Shown here piece after piece: positions 52,973 through 62,155 of a stretch of DNA of 64,000 bases; positions within the stretch are counted from its first letter, which is position 1, and every line of letters starts with the position of its first letter. The notes under the pieces are model-generated. The model was not told where the DNA came from. It searched no databases and saw only the letters and a list, made by a program, of their open reading frames with translations. The translations under genes were made by a program, and so were the position numbers. The stretch is from the NCBI GenBank assembly GCA_035498175.1, contig DATKAJ010000025.1, positions 1 through 64,000 of the forward strand, in the 5' to 3' direction. Source of the DNA: JALORV01 sp035498175 (GTDB taxonomy: Bacteria; Pseudomonadota; Gammaproteobacteria; Burkholderiales; Burkholderiaceae_F).

Positions 52973-55900
52973 CTATTCGGCGCCGTGCCCTGCCACGCCG
53001 TCGGCAGCCACCGCGGCGTCGTGATGATGGTGCGCGCCCATCCACTTGCCGAGCCACTGCTCCATCAGCGTATACATGGACGGGACGACAAACAGCGTCA
53101 GCAGCGTGCCGAAGGTCATGCCGCCGACGATGACCCAGCCGATCTGGATACGGCTTTCCGCGCCCGCGCCGTGCGACATCGCCAGCGGCACGGCCCCCAG
53201 CACCATCGCGCCGGTGGTCATCAGGATCGGGCGCAGGCGCAGCACCGCGGCGTGGCGCACCGCATCGAACAGCGACTCGCCACGCTCCTGCAGCTGGTTC
53301 GCGAACTCGACGATCAGGATGCCGTGCTTGGTGATCAGCCCGACCAGAGTCACTACGCCGATCTGGCTGTAGATGTTCCAGGTGCCACCGGCGGCCCACA
53401 GGGCGAACAGCGCGCCCGTCATCGACAGCGGCACCGACAGCATGATCACGAATGGATCGGCAAAGCTTTCGAACTGCGCGGCGAGCACGAGGTAGATGAA
53501 GATCAGTGCGAGCGCAAAGGTAAGGTAGATCGACCCCTGCGAGTCGCGGAACTCGCGCGAGACGCCATTGAGATCCGTCAGCGCCCCCCGCGGCAGCACC
53601 CGCCGGGCGGTCTCGTCCATCATCTTCAGCGCATCGCCGAGCGCGTAGCCGGGCGCGACCTGTGCGGTGATGGTCACGGCCCGCAGGCGCTGGAAGTGGT
53701 TCAGCGACTGCGGCGACACGCCTTCGATCACGTTCACGACATTGGCGAGTTGCACCATCGTGCCGTCACGTCCGCGCACGTAGATATCGCTGATGTCGTT
53801 CGGCCGGCTGCGGTCGCGCGGCGCCACCTGCACGATCACGTCGTACTGCTCGCCGTCCTTCTTGAAGCGGGTCACCTGCCGGCCGCCGAGCATTGTCTGC
53901 AGCGTCAGCCCGACCGCCTGCACCGAGATGCCAAGGTCGCCGAGCTTGTCGCGGTTGACGTCGACCCGCAGTTCCGGAGTGTTCAGACGCAGATCCGACT
54001 GCGGGTTCATCACGATGCCGGTCCTGCTGATCTCCGCAATGAAGTTCTGCACGACGCGATCGAGTTCCGCGTACGACATCTGCGCCATGATCACGTACTC
54101 GACCGGCAGCGTCCGCGGCGACTGGCCGAGGGACGGCGGGTTGACCGCAAACCCGATCACGCCAGGAAGCTGCGCGAACTTGGCGTTCAGTTCGCGCGCG
54201 ATGTCCTGCTGCTTGCGCGAACGTTCCTCCCATGGCTTGAGCCGCAGGATCGCGTTGCCGTAGTCGACGGTCGGGAAGCCTGCCACCGCGTTGTAAGCGG
54301 CGGCCTCCGGGATCGTGTCGTAGTACTTCTCGACCGCCCGCAGCTGCTCGGACGTGTAGTCCACCGTCGACCCCGGCGGCGCCTGCAGGCGCCCGAAGAT
54401 CACGCCGCGATCTTCGGTCGGCGCCAGCTCGGAGCGCAGCTGCGAGAAGAAGAAACCGCCGAGCGCCGCAACCATGAACCACACGATGACCACCATCCAG
54501 CGCCGGTCCAGTACCCACGCCAGCGCCTGTGCGTAGCCCCGGGTCAGGCCGTCGAGCCACCCTTCGATGATCGTGAATACCCTGCCGTGATTCGCCTCGT
54601 GCTTCAGCAGCTTGCTGCACATCATCGGCGACAGCGTCAGCGCGACGAAGCCCGACACCAGCACCGCGCCCGCGAGCGCGAGCGCGAACTCGATGAAGAG
54701 CCTGCCAGTGCGCCCGGTCGCGAAGGCGAGCGGCGCGTACACGGCGGTCAGCGTCAGCGTCATCGCGACCACCGCGAAGCCGATCTCCTTGATGCCCTTG
54801 ACGGCCGCGCTGACGCGGTCCATCCCGGCCTCGATGTTGCGGTAAATGTTCTCGAGCACGACGATGGCGTCGTCGACGACAAGCCCGATCGCGAGAACCA
54901 TCGCCAGCAGCGTCAGCGTGTTGATCGTGAAGCCGAACACGTACATCAGCGCGAAGGCACCGACCAGCGACAGCGGGATCGTCACCAGCGGGACCAGCGT
55001 CGCACGGAAGTTGCGCAGGAAGAAGAAGATCACCAGCACAACCAGGATCACCGCCTCACCGATCGTGCGGAACACCGAGGAGATCGAGCGGTCGATGAAA
55101 ACCGACGAGTCGTAGGCGATGTTGATCTTCATGCCGGTCGGCAGTGTCTCGTTGATCTTCTCGATCTCGGCGCGCAGCGAACGCGACAGCTCCAGCGGAT
55201 TGCCGGTCGCCTGCTTGACCAGGCCCATGTTGATCGACGGTTCGCCGCGATAGCGCGCGATCACACGTTCCTCGACCGGGCCGACGGCGACCTCGGCCAC
55301 GTCGCGCAGCCGCACTGGGTAGCCGCTGGAGTTGGCAATGATCAGGTTCTCGAACTGCTCGCGCGTGCTCACGTCGGTGGCCGCAACGATCGAGAACTCA
55401 CGTTTCGACGATTCGATCCGCCCGGACGGTAGCTCGATGTTCTGCCGAAGCAGCGCGTCCTCGACGTCGCCCGAGGTCAGCCGGTAAGCCGCGAGCCGGT
55501 CGCGGTCGACGTTGATCCGCATCGAGGTCTTGCGTTCGCCGAAGATCCAGACATCCGCTGCGCCCGGCAGCACCGACAGCCGCGGCTTCACATAGCGGTT
55601 GAGGTAATCGCTGACCTCGAGCGGTGTGCGCGATCCGGCGGTGACCGCCATCCAGATGACCGGAAACGAATCGGCCTCGACCTTCGCAATGACCGGCTCG
55701 TCGACGTTGTCGGGCAGCCGTGCACGCACGCGCGCCACCTTGTCGCGCACGTCGGCGGCCGCGGAATCCGGGTCGCGTGTGATGCGGAAGCGCACGTTGA
55801 TCTGGCTTTGCTCGGAGCGGCTCGACGAGGTCAGCAGCTCGACGCCCTCGATGCCCGCCAGAGAATCCTCCAGCACCTTGGTGATCTGCGACTCGATGAC

Positions 55901-56071
55901 TTCGGCCGACGCGCCGGCGTACCGCGTGCTGACGCTCACCACCGGCTCGTCGATCTTCGGGTACTCGCGTACCGCCAGTCGCGAGTACGAGATCAGCCCG
56001 ATCACGAGTACAAGCAGCGACAGCACGGTCGACAGCACCGGACGCCGGATGCACAGTTCGAACAGGCTCAT
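52973..56071 (-). CDS. RND-family efflux pump, inner-membrane subunit
   Basis: 1032 residues with 12 membrane helices and two large periplasmic loops. It is a proton-driven HAE-1 type exporter of drugs, dyes or similar compounds. The proton-relay pair lies in VLAIGLVVDDAIVVLENIY (two Asp), and FFFLRNFRATLVPLVTIPLS and RPILMTTGAMVLGAVPLAMS are standard helices. The cytoplasmic C-terminus is unusual, ending HHHHDAAVAADGVAGHGAE, a His-rich tail. The adaptor gene is 18 bases upstream. No TolC-like channel gene is in the window, so an unlinked one must serve. It lies between dnaQ and rnhA. Confidence 0.95.
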   Translation of the reverse strand: MSLFELCIRRPVLSTVLSLLVLVIGLISYSRLAVREYPKIDEPVVSVSTRYAGASAEVIESQITKVLEDSLAGIEGVELLTSSSRSEQSQINVRFRITRDPDSAAADVRDKVARVRARLPDNVDEPVIAKVEADSFPVIWMAVTAGSRTPLEVSDYLNRYVKPRLSVLPGAADVWIFGERKTSMRINVDRDRLAAYRLTSGDVEDALLRQNIELPSGRIESSKREFSIVAATDVSTREQFENLIIANSSGYPVRLRDVAEVAVGPVEERVIARYRGEPSINMGLVKQATGNPLELSRSLRAEIEKINETLPTGMKINIAYDSSVFIDRSISSVFRTIGEAVILVVLVIFFFLRNFRATLVPLVTIPLSLVGAFALMYVFGFTINTLTLLAMVLAIGLVVDDAIVVLENIYRNIEAGMDRVSAAVKGIKEIGFAVVAMTLTLTAVYAPLAFATGRTGRLFIEFALALAGAVLVSGFVALTLSPMMCSKLLKHEANHGRVFTIIEGWLDGLTRGYAQALAWVLDRRWMVVIVWFMVAALGGFFFSQLRSELAPTEDRGVIFGRLQAPPGSTVDYTSEQLRAVEKYYDTIPEAAAYNAVAGFPTVDYGNAILRLKPWEERSRKQQDIARELNAKFAQLPGVIGFAVNPPSLGQSPRTLPVEYVIMAQMSYAELDRVVQNFIAEISRTGIVMNPQSDLRLNTPELRVDVNRDKLGDLGISVQAVGLTLQTMLGGRQVTRFKKDGEQYDVIVQVAPRDRSRPNDISDIYVRGRDGTMVQLANVVNVIEGVSPQSLNHFQRLRAVTITAQVAPGYALGDALKMMDETARRVLPRGALTDLNGVSREFRDSQGSIYLTFALALIFIYLVLAAQFESFADPFVIMLSVPLSMTGALFALWAAGGTWNIYSQIGVVTLVGLITKHGILIVEFANQLQERGESLFDAVRHAAVLRLRPILMTTGAMVLGAVPLAMSHGAGAESRIQIGWVIVGGMTFGTLLTLFVVPSMYTLMEQWLGKWMGAHHHHDAAVAADGVAGHGAE

Positions 56072-56089
56072 CGCGCCGGCTGTTGGGGG

Positions 56090-57310
56090 CTAAGTGTTGT
56101 TCGCCTGCTTGTCGACCGCCGACTTCGGTGCGGTGCCCGGCGCGCTATCCGACGTCGCCGCGCCCGCCTTTGCAGGCCGGGCGGTCGGGTCCGTGTTCGC
56201 CGTAGGCAGGACGCGCACCGGCTGACCGTCGCGCGAAAGCCGCATGCCGGCGGTCACGACCTGGTCGCCCGGCGCGAGGCCCTGCACGATCTCGACCGTC
56301 GCGCCGCGCCGCACTCCAATTTTCACCCGGACGCGTCGCGCGGCATTGTCGACAACCTTGTAGACGAAGAACTCCTCGCCCTGGGGAACGATGGCCTCTT
56401 CAGGCACCAGCAGCGCGTTCTGCCGTTCGCCGACGATGACGCGCACGCGCACGAACATGCCGGGCCGCAGCGCGCCGCTGGTGTTGTCAAGCCGTGCGCG
56501 GATTTCGAGCGAACGGCCGTTGGCATCGATCTTCGGATTGATCGCCTCGATCACGCCCTGCCAGAGCGCGCCCGGCAGCGCGTCGGCGATGACCTCCACC
56601 GTCTGACCGACATGGATCTGCGAGAAGTTGCGTTCGGGCAGGCGGAAGTCGACCTTCAGCACTCGCACGTCCTCGATGTTGACGAGATCGGTGCCGTCCT
56701 TGACGTAGTCGCCCAGGCTCACGGTGCGGATGCCGACCGCGCCGTCGAACGGCGCGATGATCCGCATCTTCGACAACCGCGCCTGTGCCAGCCTGAGCTT
56801 GGCTTCCGCGACCTGCGCGTTCGAGGCCGCGGTTTCCTGCGCGCTCGAACTGATGAACTTGCGGCTCGCGAGATCTTCGCTGCGCTTCAGGTTCGAGATC
56901 GCCAGGTCGTATTCGGCCTGCGCCTGCGCCACCTCGGCCTCGTTCAGTGTCGCGTCGAGCGCCACCAGCAATTGGCCGCGACGAACGAGTTGGCCGTCCT
57001 TGAAACCGATCGCCGCGATCCGCCCGGAGACCTCGGGCCGAAGGACCACGCTCTCGTTAGAGCGCAGCGAACCGACCGCCTGCAACTCCTCCTTGACGGT
57101 CGTCGGCGTGACCGCTACGACCTCGACCGGCGTCGGCGCGTTTGCGCCTTTCGCCGCGGCGTCGGCCGCTTTGGCCGCTTCCTGCTTCACCTCGGCCGTG
57201 ACGCCGGCCACCGCATTCGGCCCCGGCGAGGCGAGGTCGCGGCCGAAGTAGGTCGCGACGGAAAGCACGACAAGCGCGCCGATCGCAACGATCGTGACTC
57301 GATGCTTCAT
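56090..57310 (-). CDS. RND efflux pump periplasmic adaptor
   Basis: 406 residues of the AcrA/HlyD adaptor family. One N-terminal membrane segment (VTIVAIGALVVLSVATYF, no lipobox), then an Ala/Lys-rich linker, a biotinyl-lipoyl-like domain (VSGRIAAIGFKDGQLVRRGQLL), a helical hairpin, and the beta-barrel region with APFDGAVGIRTVSLGDYV. It bridges the inner-membrane pump and an outer-membrane channel. It starts the efflux operon, 18 bases before the pump gene. There is no repressor gene of the TetR/MarR type beside it. Confidence 0.94.
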   Translation of the reverse strand: MKHRVTIVAIGALVVLSVATYFGRDLASPGPNAVAGVTAEVKQEAAKAADAAAKGANAPTPVEVVAVTPTTVKEELQAVGSLRSNESVVLRPEVSGRIAAIGFKDGQLVRRGQLLVALDATLNEAEVAQAQAEYDLAISNLKRSEDLASRKFISSSAQETAASNAQVAEAKLRLAQARLSKMRIIAPFDGAVGIRTVSLGDYVKDGTDLVNIEDVRVLKVDFRLPERNFSQIHVGQTVEVIADALPGALWQGVIEAINPKIDANGRSLEIRARLDNTSGALRPGMFVRVRVIVGERQNALLVPEEAIVPQGEEFFVYKVVDNAARRVRVKIGVRRGATVEIVQGLAPGDQVVTAGMRLSRDGQPVRVLPTANTDPTARPAKAGAATSDSAPGTAPKSAVDKQANNT

Positions 57311-57379
57311 CAGGACTTGAGGTGGGCGGAGCGCCCGGATGGGAAGCTGACTTTAGCACCTGGGTCTCGCCGCAAACGG

Positions 57380-57874
57380 TCAGCCAGCGGCCAGAGACAC
57401 CGATTTGACGCCCCGGTTCGCCAGTTCATCGGCCCGTTCGTTGCCGTCGTGGCCGGCATGGCCCTTCACCCAGCGCCATTCGATGTCGTGACGCGCGGCC
57501 GCGGCCTGCAGGCGCTGCCACAGGTCTGCGTTCTTGACCGGCTTGCGGTCAGCGGTCTTCCAGCCACGCCGGATCCAGTTCGGCAGCCACTCGGTGATGC
57601 CCAGCTGCACGTACTGTGAATCGGTGTGCAGCACGATGCGGCACCGCCGCTTCAGGGATCCGAGCGCCTCGATCACCGCGGTGAGTTCCATGCGGTTGTT
57701 CGTCGTCGCCGACTCGCCGCCGAAAAGTTCGCGCTCGTGATCGCCGTATCGAAGCAGCACGCCCCAGCCGCCCGGGCCGGGATTGCCCTTGCAGGCACCG
57801 TCGGTCCAGATCTCGACGACCTCGGTGGCCGTCGCCGGCTTGTCCGTCAGCGCCACGCTCTTGGCGTGCCTCAT
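57380..57874 (-). CDS. rnhA: Ribonuclease HI
   Basis: 164 residues. It degrades RNA in RNA-DNA hybrids. Catalytic residues are visible in WTDGACKGNPGPGG (Asp), NNRMELTAVIEAL (Glu), HTDSQYVQLGITEW (Asp) and the final NERADELANRG (Asp). The ATG overlaps the stop of the methyltransferase gene by four bases (ATGA), so the two are translated together. An N-terminal stretch of about 17 residues precedes the usual domain start. Confidence 0.96.
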   Translation of the reverse strand: MRHAKSVALTDKPATATEVVEIWTDGACKGNPGPGGWGVLLRYGDHERELFGGESATTNNRMELTAVIEALGSLKRRCRIVLHTDSQYVQLGITEWLPNWIRRGWKTADRKPVKNADLWQRLQAAAARHDIEWRWVKGHAGHDGNERADELANRGVKSVSLAAG

Positions 57875-58722
57875 ACGCGCCGCGCGCGCATACGCACGTC
57901 GTTCGCAGCGGCCTCGTCGTCGACGATGATCGCGCTCGCCGCCTCGCCGGTCGTCAGCGCGACACGCGTCGTGGCCACCGGTGTCAGGCGGCGCGACCGC
58001 TCCTCACTCTGCTTCCACACGGTGCCGATCAGCCGCATGCCGCGCACACGCTTGACGGCGGTCAGCATATAGACCGCGCCGAAGACGGGCCACCAGCGAT
58101 CGCCAGCCTTCTCCATGAAGCGCCAGCGATGCAGCCAGCGCGCCGTGCGCACCGACGGTGCGTAGCAGCCGAAGCGCCCGCGCGCGAAGTCGAACGACAG
58201 CAGCTTGAGCCAGTCCTTGATCCGCGGCAGCCCGATGAACCGGCCCTCGCGCGGCAGGTACGGCGTCGCCCCGAGCCGGGCGCCGAACTGGCGCACGCCC
58301 CAGAGGCTCGCCGGGTTGAACCCGGTGATCACGACGTGGCCTTCCGGCACCAGCACGCGCTCTACCTCGCGCAGCACCTGGTGCGGGTCCGACGCGAACT
58401 CGAGGATATGCGGCATGACCACCAGGTCGATCGAATGCGTCGCGAACGGCAGTTCTTCGTAGCGATGGATCACGGCAACGCGCCGCCGGCGTTCGCCTTC
58501 TTCGCTTTCGACGACCAGCTGCCGGTCCGCGGCGCAGAAACGCAGCGGCATGCGGTTCTCGCGCAGCGCATCGATTTCCGGCAGCCCGAGCTGCAGCGCG
58601 TGGTAACCGAAGAGATCGACCACGGCGGCGTCGATCTGGGCCTGCTCCCAGCCGAGCACATAGCGTCCGACCGGGGAGCGCAGAAACTCGGAAAGCTTCA
58701 CAATCGAACCGAACTCACTCAT
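57871..58722 (-). CDS. SAM-dependent methyltransferase, YafS-like
   Basis: 283 residues. The fold is that of class I methyltransferases, with PFATHSIDLVVMPHILEF and EVERVLVPEGHVVITGFNP as motifs IV-V, but the usual glycine-rich SAM loop is replaced by VVDLFGYHALQLGLPE, a feature of YafS-type proteins. It lies between rnhA and gloB, the position of yafS in E. coli, so the gene order supports the assignment. The substrate is unknown. It begins eight bases from the divergent gloB. Confidence 0.9.
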   Translation of the reverse strand: MSEFGSIVKLSEFLRSPVGRYVLGWEQAQIDAAVVDLFGYHALQLGLPEIDALRENRMPLRFCAADRQLVVESEEGERRRRVAVIHRYEELPFATHSIDLVVMPHILEFASDPHQVLREVERVLVPEGHVVITGFNPASLWGVRQFGARLGATPYLPREGRFIGLPRIKDWLKLLSFDFARGRFGCYAPSVRTARWLHRWRFMEKAGDRWWPVFGAVYMLTAVKRVRGMRLIGTVWKQSEERSRRLTPVATTRVALTTGEAASAIIVDDEAAANDVRMRARRV

Positions 58723-58730
58723 TCGCTGTC

Positions 58731-59522
58731 ATGACTCGCGCCGTCGAACTGTCGATCACGCCGCTGCCCGCGTTCAGCGACAACTATTTCTGGCTGCTGA
58801 GCCGCGCGGGGCACGCCGTCGTCGTCGACCCGGGCGACGCGGCGCCGGTCCTGCTCGCCCTTCGCGATCGGCAGCTGCGGCTGGACGCGATTCTAGTCAC
58901 GCATCATCACGGCGACCACGTTGGCGGTGTGGAAAAGCTGCGCGCCGACACCGGCGCGCGGGTCTTCGGTCCGCGCCGCGAACGGATCGCCGGCGTCGAC
59001 GTCGATCTCGCAGAGGGCGACTCGGTCACCGTGCTGGACACGGACTTCATCGTCATCGAGGTTCCGGGCCACACGTCAGGACACATCGCCTACTTCACCG
59101 CGTCGCTCGCGCCACCCGCTCTGTTCTGCGGTGACACACTGTTCGGCTGCGGTTGCGGGCGACTGTTCGAGGGCACCCCCGCGCAGATGCTGGCGTCGCT
59201 CGACCGGCTCGCGGCGCTCCCCGCGAACACGCGGGTCTACTGTGCTCATGAATACACGCTAGCCAATATCCGCTTTGCTCTGGTCGTCGATCCCGCCAAC
59301 CCCGAGCTGCAGCGACGCCAGCATGATGCTGCGGCATTGCGAGACTTCGGCGAACCCACCCTACCCTCGACGATCGGCCTTGAACTGCGCACAAATCCCT
59401 TCATGCGCAGCGACAGCGATGCTGTCCGAGCGGCCGCAGTGGCGCACGCCGGCGCTCCCGCCGGACGATCGCGGACGGACGTGTTTACCGCAATCCGCGC
59501 CTGGAAGAACGAGTTCCGCTGA
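58731..59522 (+). CDS. gloB: Hydroxyacylglutathione hydrolase (glyoxalase II)
   Basis: 263 residues. A metallo-beta-lactamase fold with binuclear metal site in VTHHHGDHVGGV, followed by PGHTSGHIAYF and GDTLFGCGCGRLFEG. It hydrolyses S-D-lactoylglutathione in the methylglyoxal detoxification pathway. YCAHEYTLANIRFALVVDP binds the glutathione moiety. It is divergent from the methyltransferase and followed by mltD 70 bases later. Confidence 0.96.
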   Translation: MTRAVELSITPLPAFSDNYFWLLSRAGHAVVVDPGDAAPVLLALRDRQLRLDAILVTHHHGDHVGGVEKLRADTGARVFGPRRERIAGVDVDLAEGDSVTVLDTDFIVIEVPGHTSGHIAYFTASLAPPALFCGDTLFGCGCGRLFEGTPAQMLASLDRLAALPANTRVYCAHEYTLANIRFALVVDPANPELQRRQHDAAALRDFGEPTLPSTIGLELRTNPFMRSDSDAVRAAAVAHAGAPAGRSRTDVFTAIRAWKNEFR

Positions 59523-59592
59523 TACGCCCGCCGCTTATCCGGGCAACGTGGGCATTGCGGTTCCCGGGTTAGGTTCTAAACTCGGCCGCTAC

Positions 59593-61263
59593 ATGAAGGG
59601 GTCCGCCATCGTCCTGCGCACCAGCCGCTGCCTGCTGGCCTGCGCGCTTTCCGCCAGCCCGCTCGCGGCGCTCGCCGATGGGGACCCCTTTCCCGATTTC
59701 ACCGCAGTCACCCCGGCGCCGCGGTCGGTGCCAGCGCCCGCTTCGGTGATCGCAGAACCGGCGAGCCCCGGGACCGCGGCCGCAACCGCTGTTCCTGCAG
59801 CGGCGACGGCGGCGCCCTCGTCCGCAGACGTCAAGGATCCGCTGAACCAGTTGCTGGATCGCCTGCCGGCGACCACTCCGCCCGATACGCCGCTCGCAGA
59901 GCCTGCGGTCGTTCCCGGGCCACAGGACCTCTGGCAGCGCGTGCGCACCGGTTTTCGCATGCCCGACCTCGACACGCGACTCGCCGACCAGCGCACGCGC
60001 TGGTATGCGGAGCAGGTCGAATACTTCGCGCGCATGGCACAGCGCTCGAGCCGCTACCTGTATTACATCGTCGAGGAGATCGAGCGCCGCGGCATGCCGA
60101 CCGAGCTCGCGCTGCTGCCTTTCGTCGAAAGCGCTTTCCAGCCGGAAGCGGTGTCGAGCGCGAAGGCGGCGGGGCTATGGCAGTTCATCCCCTCGACGGG
60201 ACGGGACTACGCGCTCGAGCAGACGATGTGGAAGGACGAGCGCCGCTCGGTGATCGACTCGACGCGTGCCGCGCTGGACTACCTGCAGAAGCTCTACGAC
60301 ATGTTCGGCGACTGGCATCTGGCGCTGGCCGCGTACAACTGGGGCGAGGGATCGGTGTCGCGCGCGATCGACAAGAACCGGCGCGCCGGCCGCAGCACCG
60401 CCTACACGAGCCTGAAGATGCCGCTCGAGACGCAGCACTACGTGCCGAAGCTGCAGGCGGTGAAGAACATCGTCGCCGAACCCGAGAAGTACGGCATCGA
60501 GCTGCCTCCGGTCCCGAACTCACCGTATTTCGTCGCCGTGCAGAAGTCGCGCGACATCGACGTCGGCACGGCGGCGCGCCTCGCCGAGATGACGCCGGAG
60601 GAATTCCGCGAGCTGAATCCGCAGTTCAATCGCCCGGTGATCGTCGGCGCCGCCGCGCCGACCCTGCTGCTGCCGGCGGACCGTGCCGACACATTCAACG
60701 CTAATTTCGCCGCGTGGGAAGCCACCGGCCAGCCACTCGCGAGCTGGACGACGTATCGCCTTCAACCCGCCGACACGCTCACAAGCGTGGCGAAGCGCGC
60801 CGGCATCAGCGAACAGCAGCTGCGCGAAGCCAACAGCGTGCCGCCGCGCTACCGGCTCGCTGCAGGGTCGACGATCCTGATTCCGCGCGACGAGACGATG
60901 GACGACATCTCAGCCGCCAGCCTCGATGCGCGCTTCGCGCTCGTGCCCGAAGCATCGAACCTGCGCAAGGTCACCTATCGCGTACGGCGCGGCGACACCC
61001 TCCATTCGGTCGCGCGCCGCTACAACGTCAGCGAGCGCGACGTCATCGTCTGGAACAACCTGACCGGCCCTGGGCTGTTCGCCGGCCAGCGCCTCGAGCT
61101 CACGGTTCCGGTCGCGCGGCCGCGCACGACCGTCAAGGCAAGCAAGACTGCGCCCGTCGCACACCGGCCGGCATCCGCACAAGCGAGCGCGAAGCCGCAG
61201 CAGAAGGCCACGAAGAGCACTGGCGGCAGCGCTCACGGCAAGGTCGCCGCCGCCACACGCTGA
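59593..61263 (+). CDS. mltD: Membrane-bound lytic transglycosylase D
   Basis: 556 residues from the ATG at 59593. A signal peptide ends near ALADG. The catalytic Slt domain has ALLPFVESAFQPEAVSSA, with Glu of VES as the catalytic residue, and AGLWQFIPSTGRDYAL. Two LysM repeats follow (about 440-490 and 510-535: TYRLQPADTLTSVAKRAG, TYRVRRGDTLHSVARRYN), then a Lys/Ala-rich C-terminal tail. It cuts peptidoglycan glycan strands to 1,6-anhydro ends. There is no lipobox, unlike E. coli MltD. It is next to gloB as in E. coli. Confidence 0.93.
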   Translation: MKGSAIVLRTSRCLLACALSASPLAALADGDPFPDFTAVTPAPRSVPAPASVIAEPASPGTAAATAVPAAATAAPSSADVKDPLNQLLDRLPATTPPDTPLAEPAVVPGPQDLWQRVRTGFRMPDLDTRLADQRTRWYAEQVEYFARMAQRSSRYLYYIVEEIERRGMPTELALLPFVESAFQPEAVSSAKAAGLWQFIPSTGRDYALEQTMWKDERRSVIDSTRAALDYLQKLYDMFGDWHLALAAYNWGEGSVSRAIDKNRRAGRSTAYTSLKMPLETQHYVPKLQAVKNIVAEPEKYGIELPPVPNSPYFVAVQKSRDIDVGTAARLAEMTPEEFRELNPQFNRPVIVGAAAPTLLLPADRADTFNANFAAWEATGQPLASWTTYRLQPADTLTSVAKRAGISEQQLREANSVPPRYRLAAGSTILIPRDETMDDISAASLDARFALVPEASNLRKVTYRVRRGDTLHSVARRYNVSERDVIVWNNLTGPGLFAGQRLELTVPVARPRTTVKASKTAPVAHRPASAQASAKPQQKATKSTGGSAHGKVAAATR

Positions 61264-61363
61264 GCAGCGCAGACGCAGCGCCTATACTGCGCGCCCGGCC
61301 GAGCGGTTGAACACGAGTCCCGCTCAGGCCTCCGTCCACTCCACCGCATTCACGAGCCAATCG

Positions 61364-62155
61364 ATGGGTTTTCTTTCCGGCAAGAGGCTGCTGATCACCG
61401 GCGTTCTGTCCAACCGCTCGATCGCCTACGGCATCGCGCAGTCGTGCCGGCGCGAGGGCGCCGAGCTCGCATTCACCTATGTCGGCGAGCGCTTCAAGGA
61501 GCGGATCACCGAGATCGCCGCGGAATTCGGCTCGGACCTGGTGTTCGACATGGACGTGTCTGACGACGCGCAGATCGCGGCGACTTTCGACACGCTGAAG
61601 CAGCGCTGGCCCGCACTCGACGGCCTGGTGCATTCGATCGGCTTTGCGCCGCGCGAAGCCATCGCGGGCGATTTCGTCGATGGGCTGTCGCGCGAAGGTT
61701 TCCGCATCGCGCACGACATCTCTGCCTACAGCTTTCCGGCACTCGCGAAGGCCGCGCTGCCGCTGATGGAAGGTCACGCCGGATCGCTGCTGACACTCAC
61801 CTACCTCGGCGCGGAACGCGCAGTTCCCGCGTACAACACGATGGGGCTCGCCAAGGCGAGCCTCGAGGCCAGCGTGCGTTACCTGGCGGCGAGCCTCGGA
61901 CCGCGCGGCATCCGCGTCAACGGCATCTCTGCTGGCCCGATCAAGACCCTTGCTGCTGCCGGTATCAAGGGTTTCTCGAAGATCTTCTCGCTGGTCGAAA
62001 GCACGGCACCGATGCGCCGCAACGTCACGATCGAGGACGTGGGCAACGTCGCCGCCTTCCTCCTTTCCGATCTATCCGCAGGCGTGACGGGAGAGATCAC
62101 GCACGTCGACTGCGGCTTTCACGCCGTAATGGGCATTCCGGTCGGACTGGAGTAG
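61364..62155 (+). CDS. fabI: Enoyl-[acyl-carrier-protein] reductase FabI
   Basis: 263 residues (E. coli 262) from the ATG at 61364. It reduces enoyl-ACP with NADH in the last step of fatty-acid elongation and is the target of triclosan. LLITGVLSNRSIAYGIAQ opens the protein, HSIGFAPREAI is the nucleotide-binding region, and AYNTMGLAKASLEASVRYLA has the catalytic Tyr-x6-Lys. The end overlaps the end of the nitronate monooxygenase-like gene by 37 bases on opposite strands. Confidence 0.97.
   Translation: MGFLSGKRLLITGVLSNRSIAYGIAQSCRREGAELAFTYVGERFKERITEIAAEFGSDLVFDMDVSDDAQIAATFDTLKQRWPALDGLVHSIGFAPREAIAGDFVDGLSREGFRIAHDISAYSFPALAKAALPLMEGHAGSLLTLTYLGAERAVPAYNTMGLAKASLEASVRYLAASLGPRGIRVNGISAGPIKTLAAAGIKGFSKIFSLVESTAPMRRNVTIEDVGNVAAFLLSDLSAGVTGEITHVDCGFHAVMGIPVGLE

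Noticed and set aside
52889..55432. A long open frame on the plus strand opposite the RND pump
   Set aside because: Composition (His, Arg, Asp, Gln) and lack of any motif mark it as a shadow of the pump gene.
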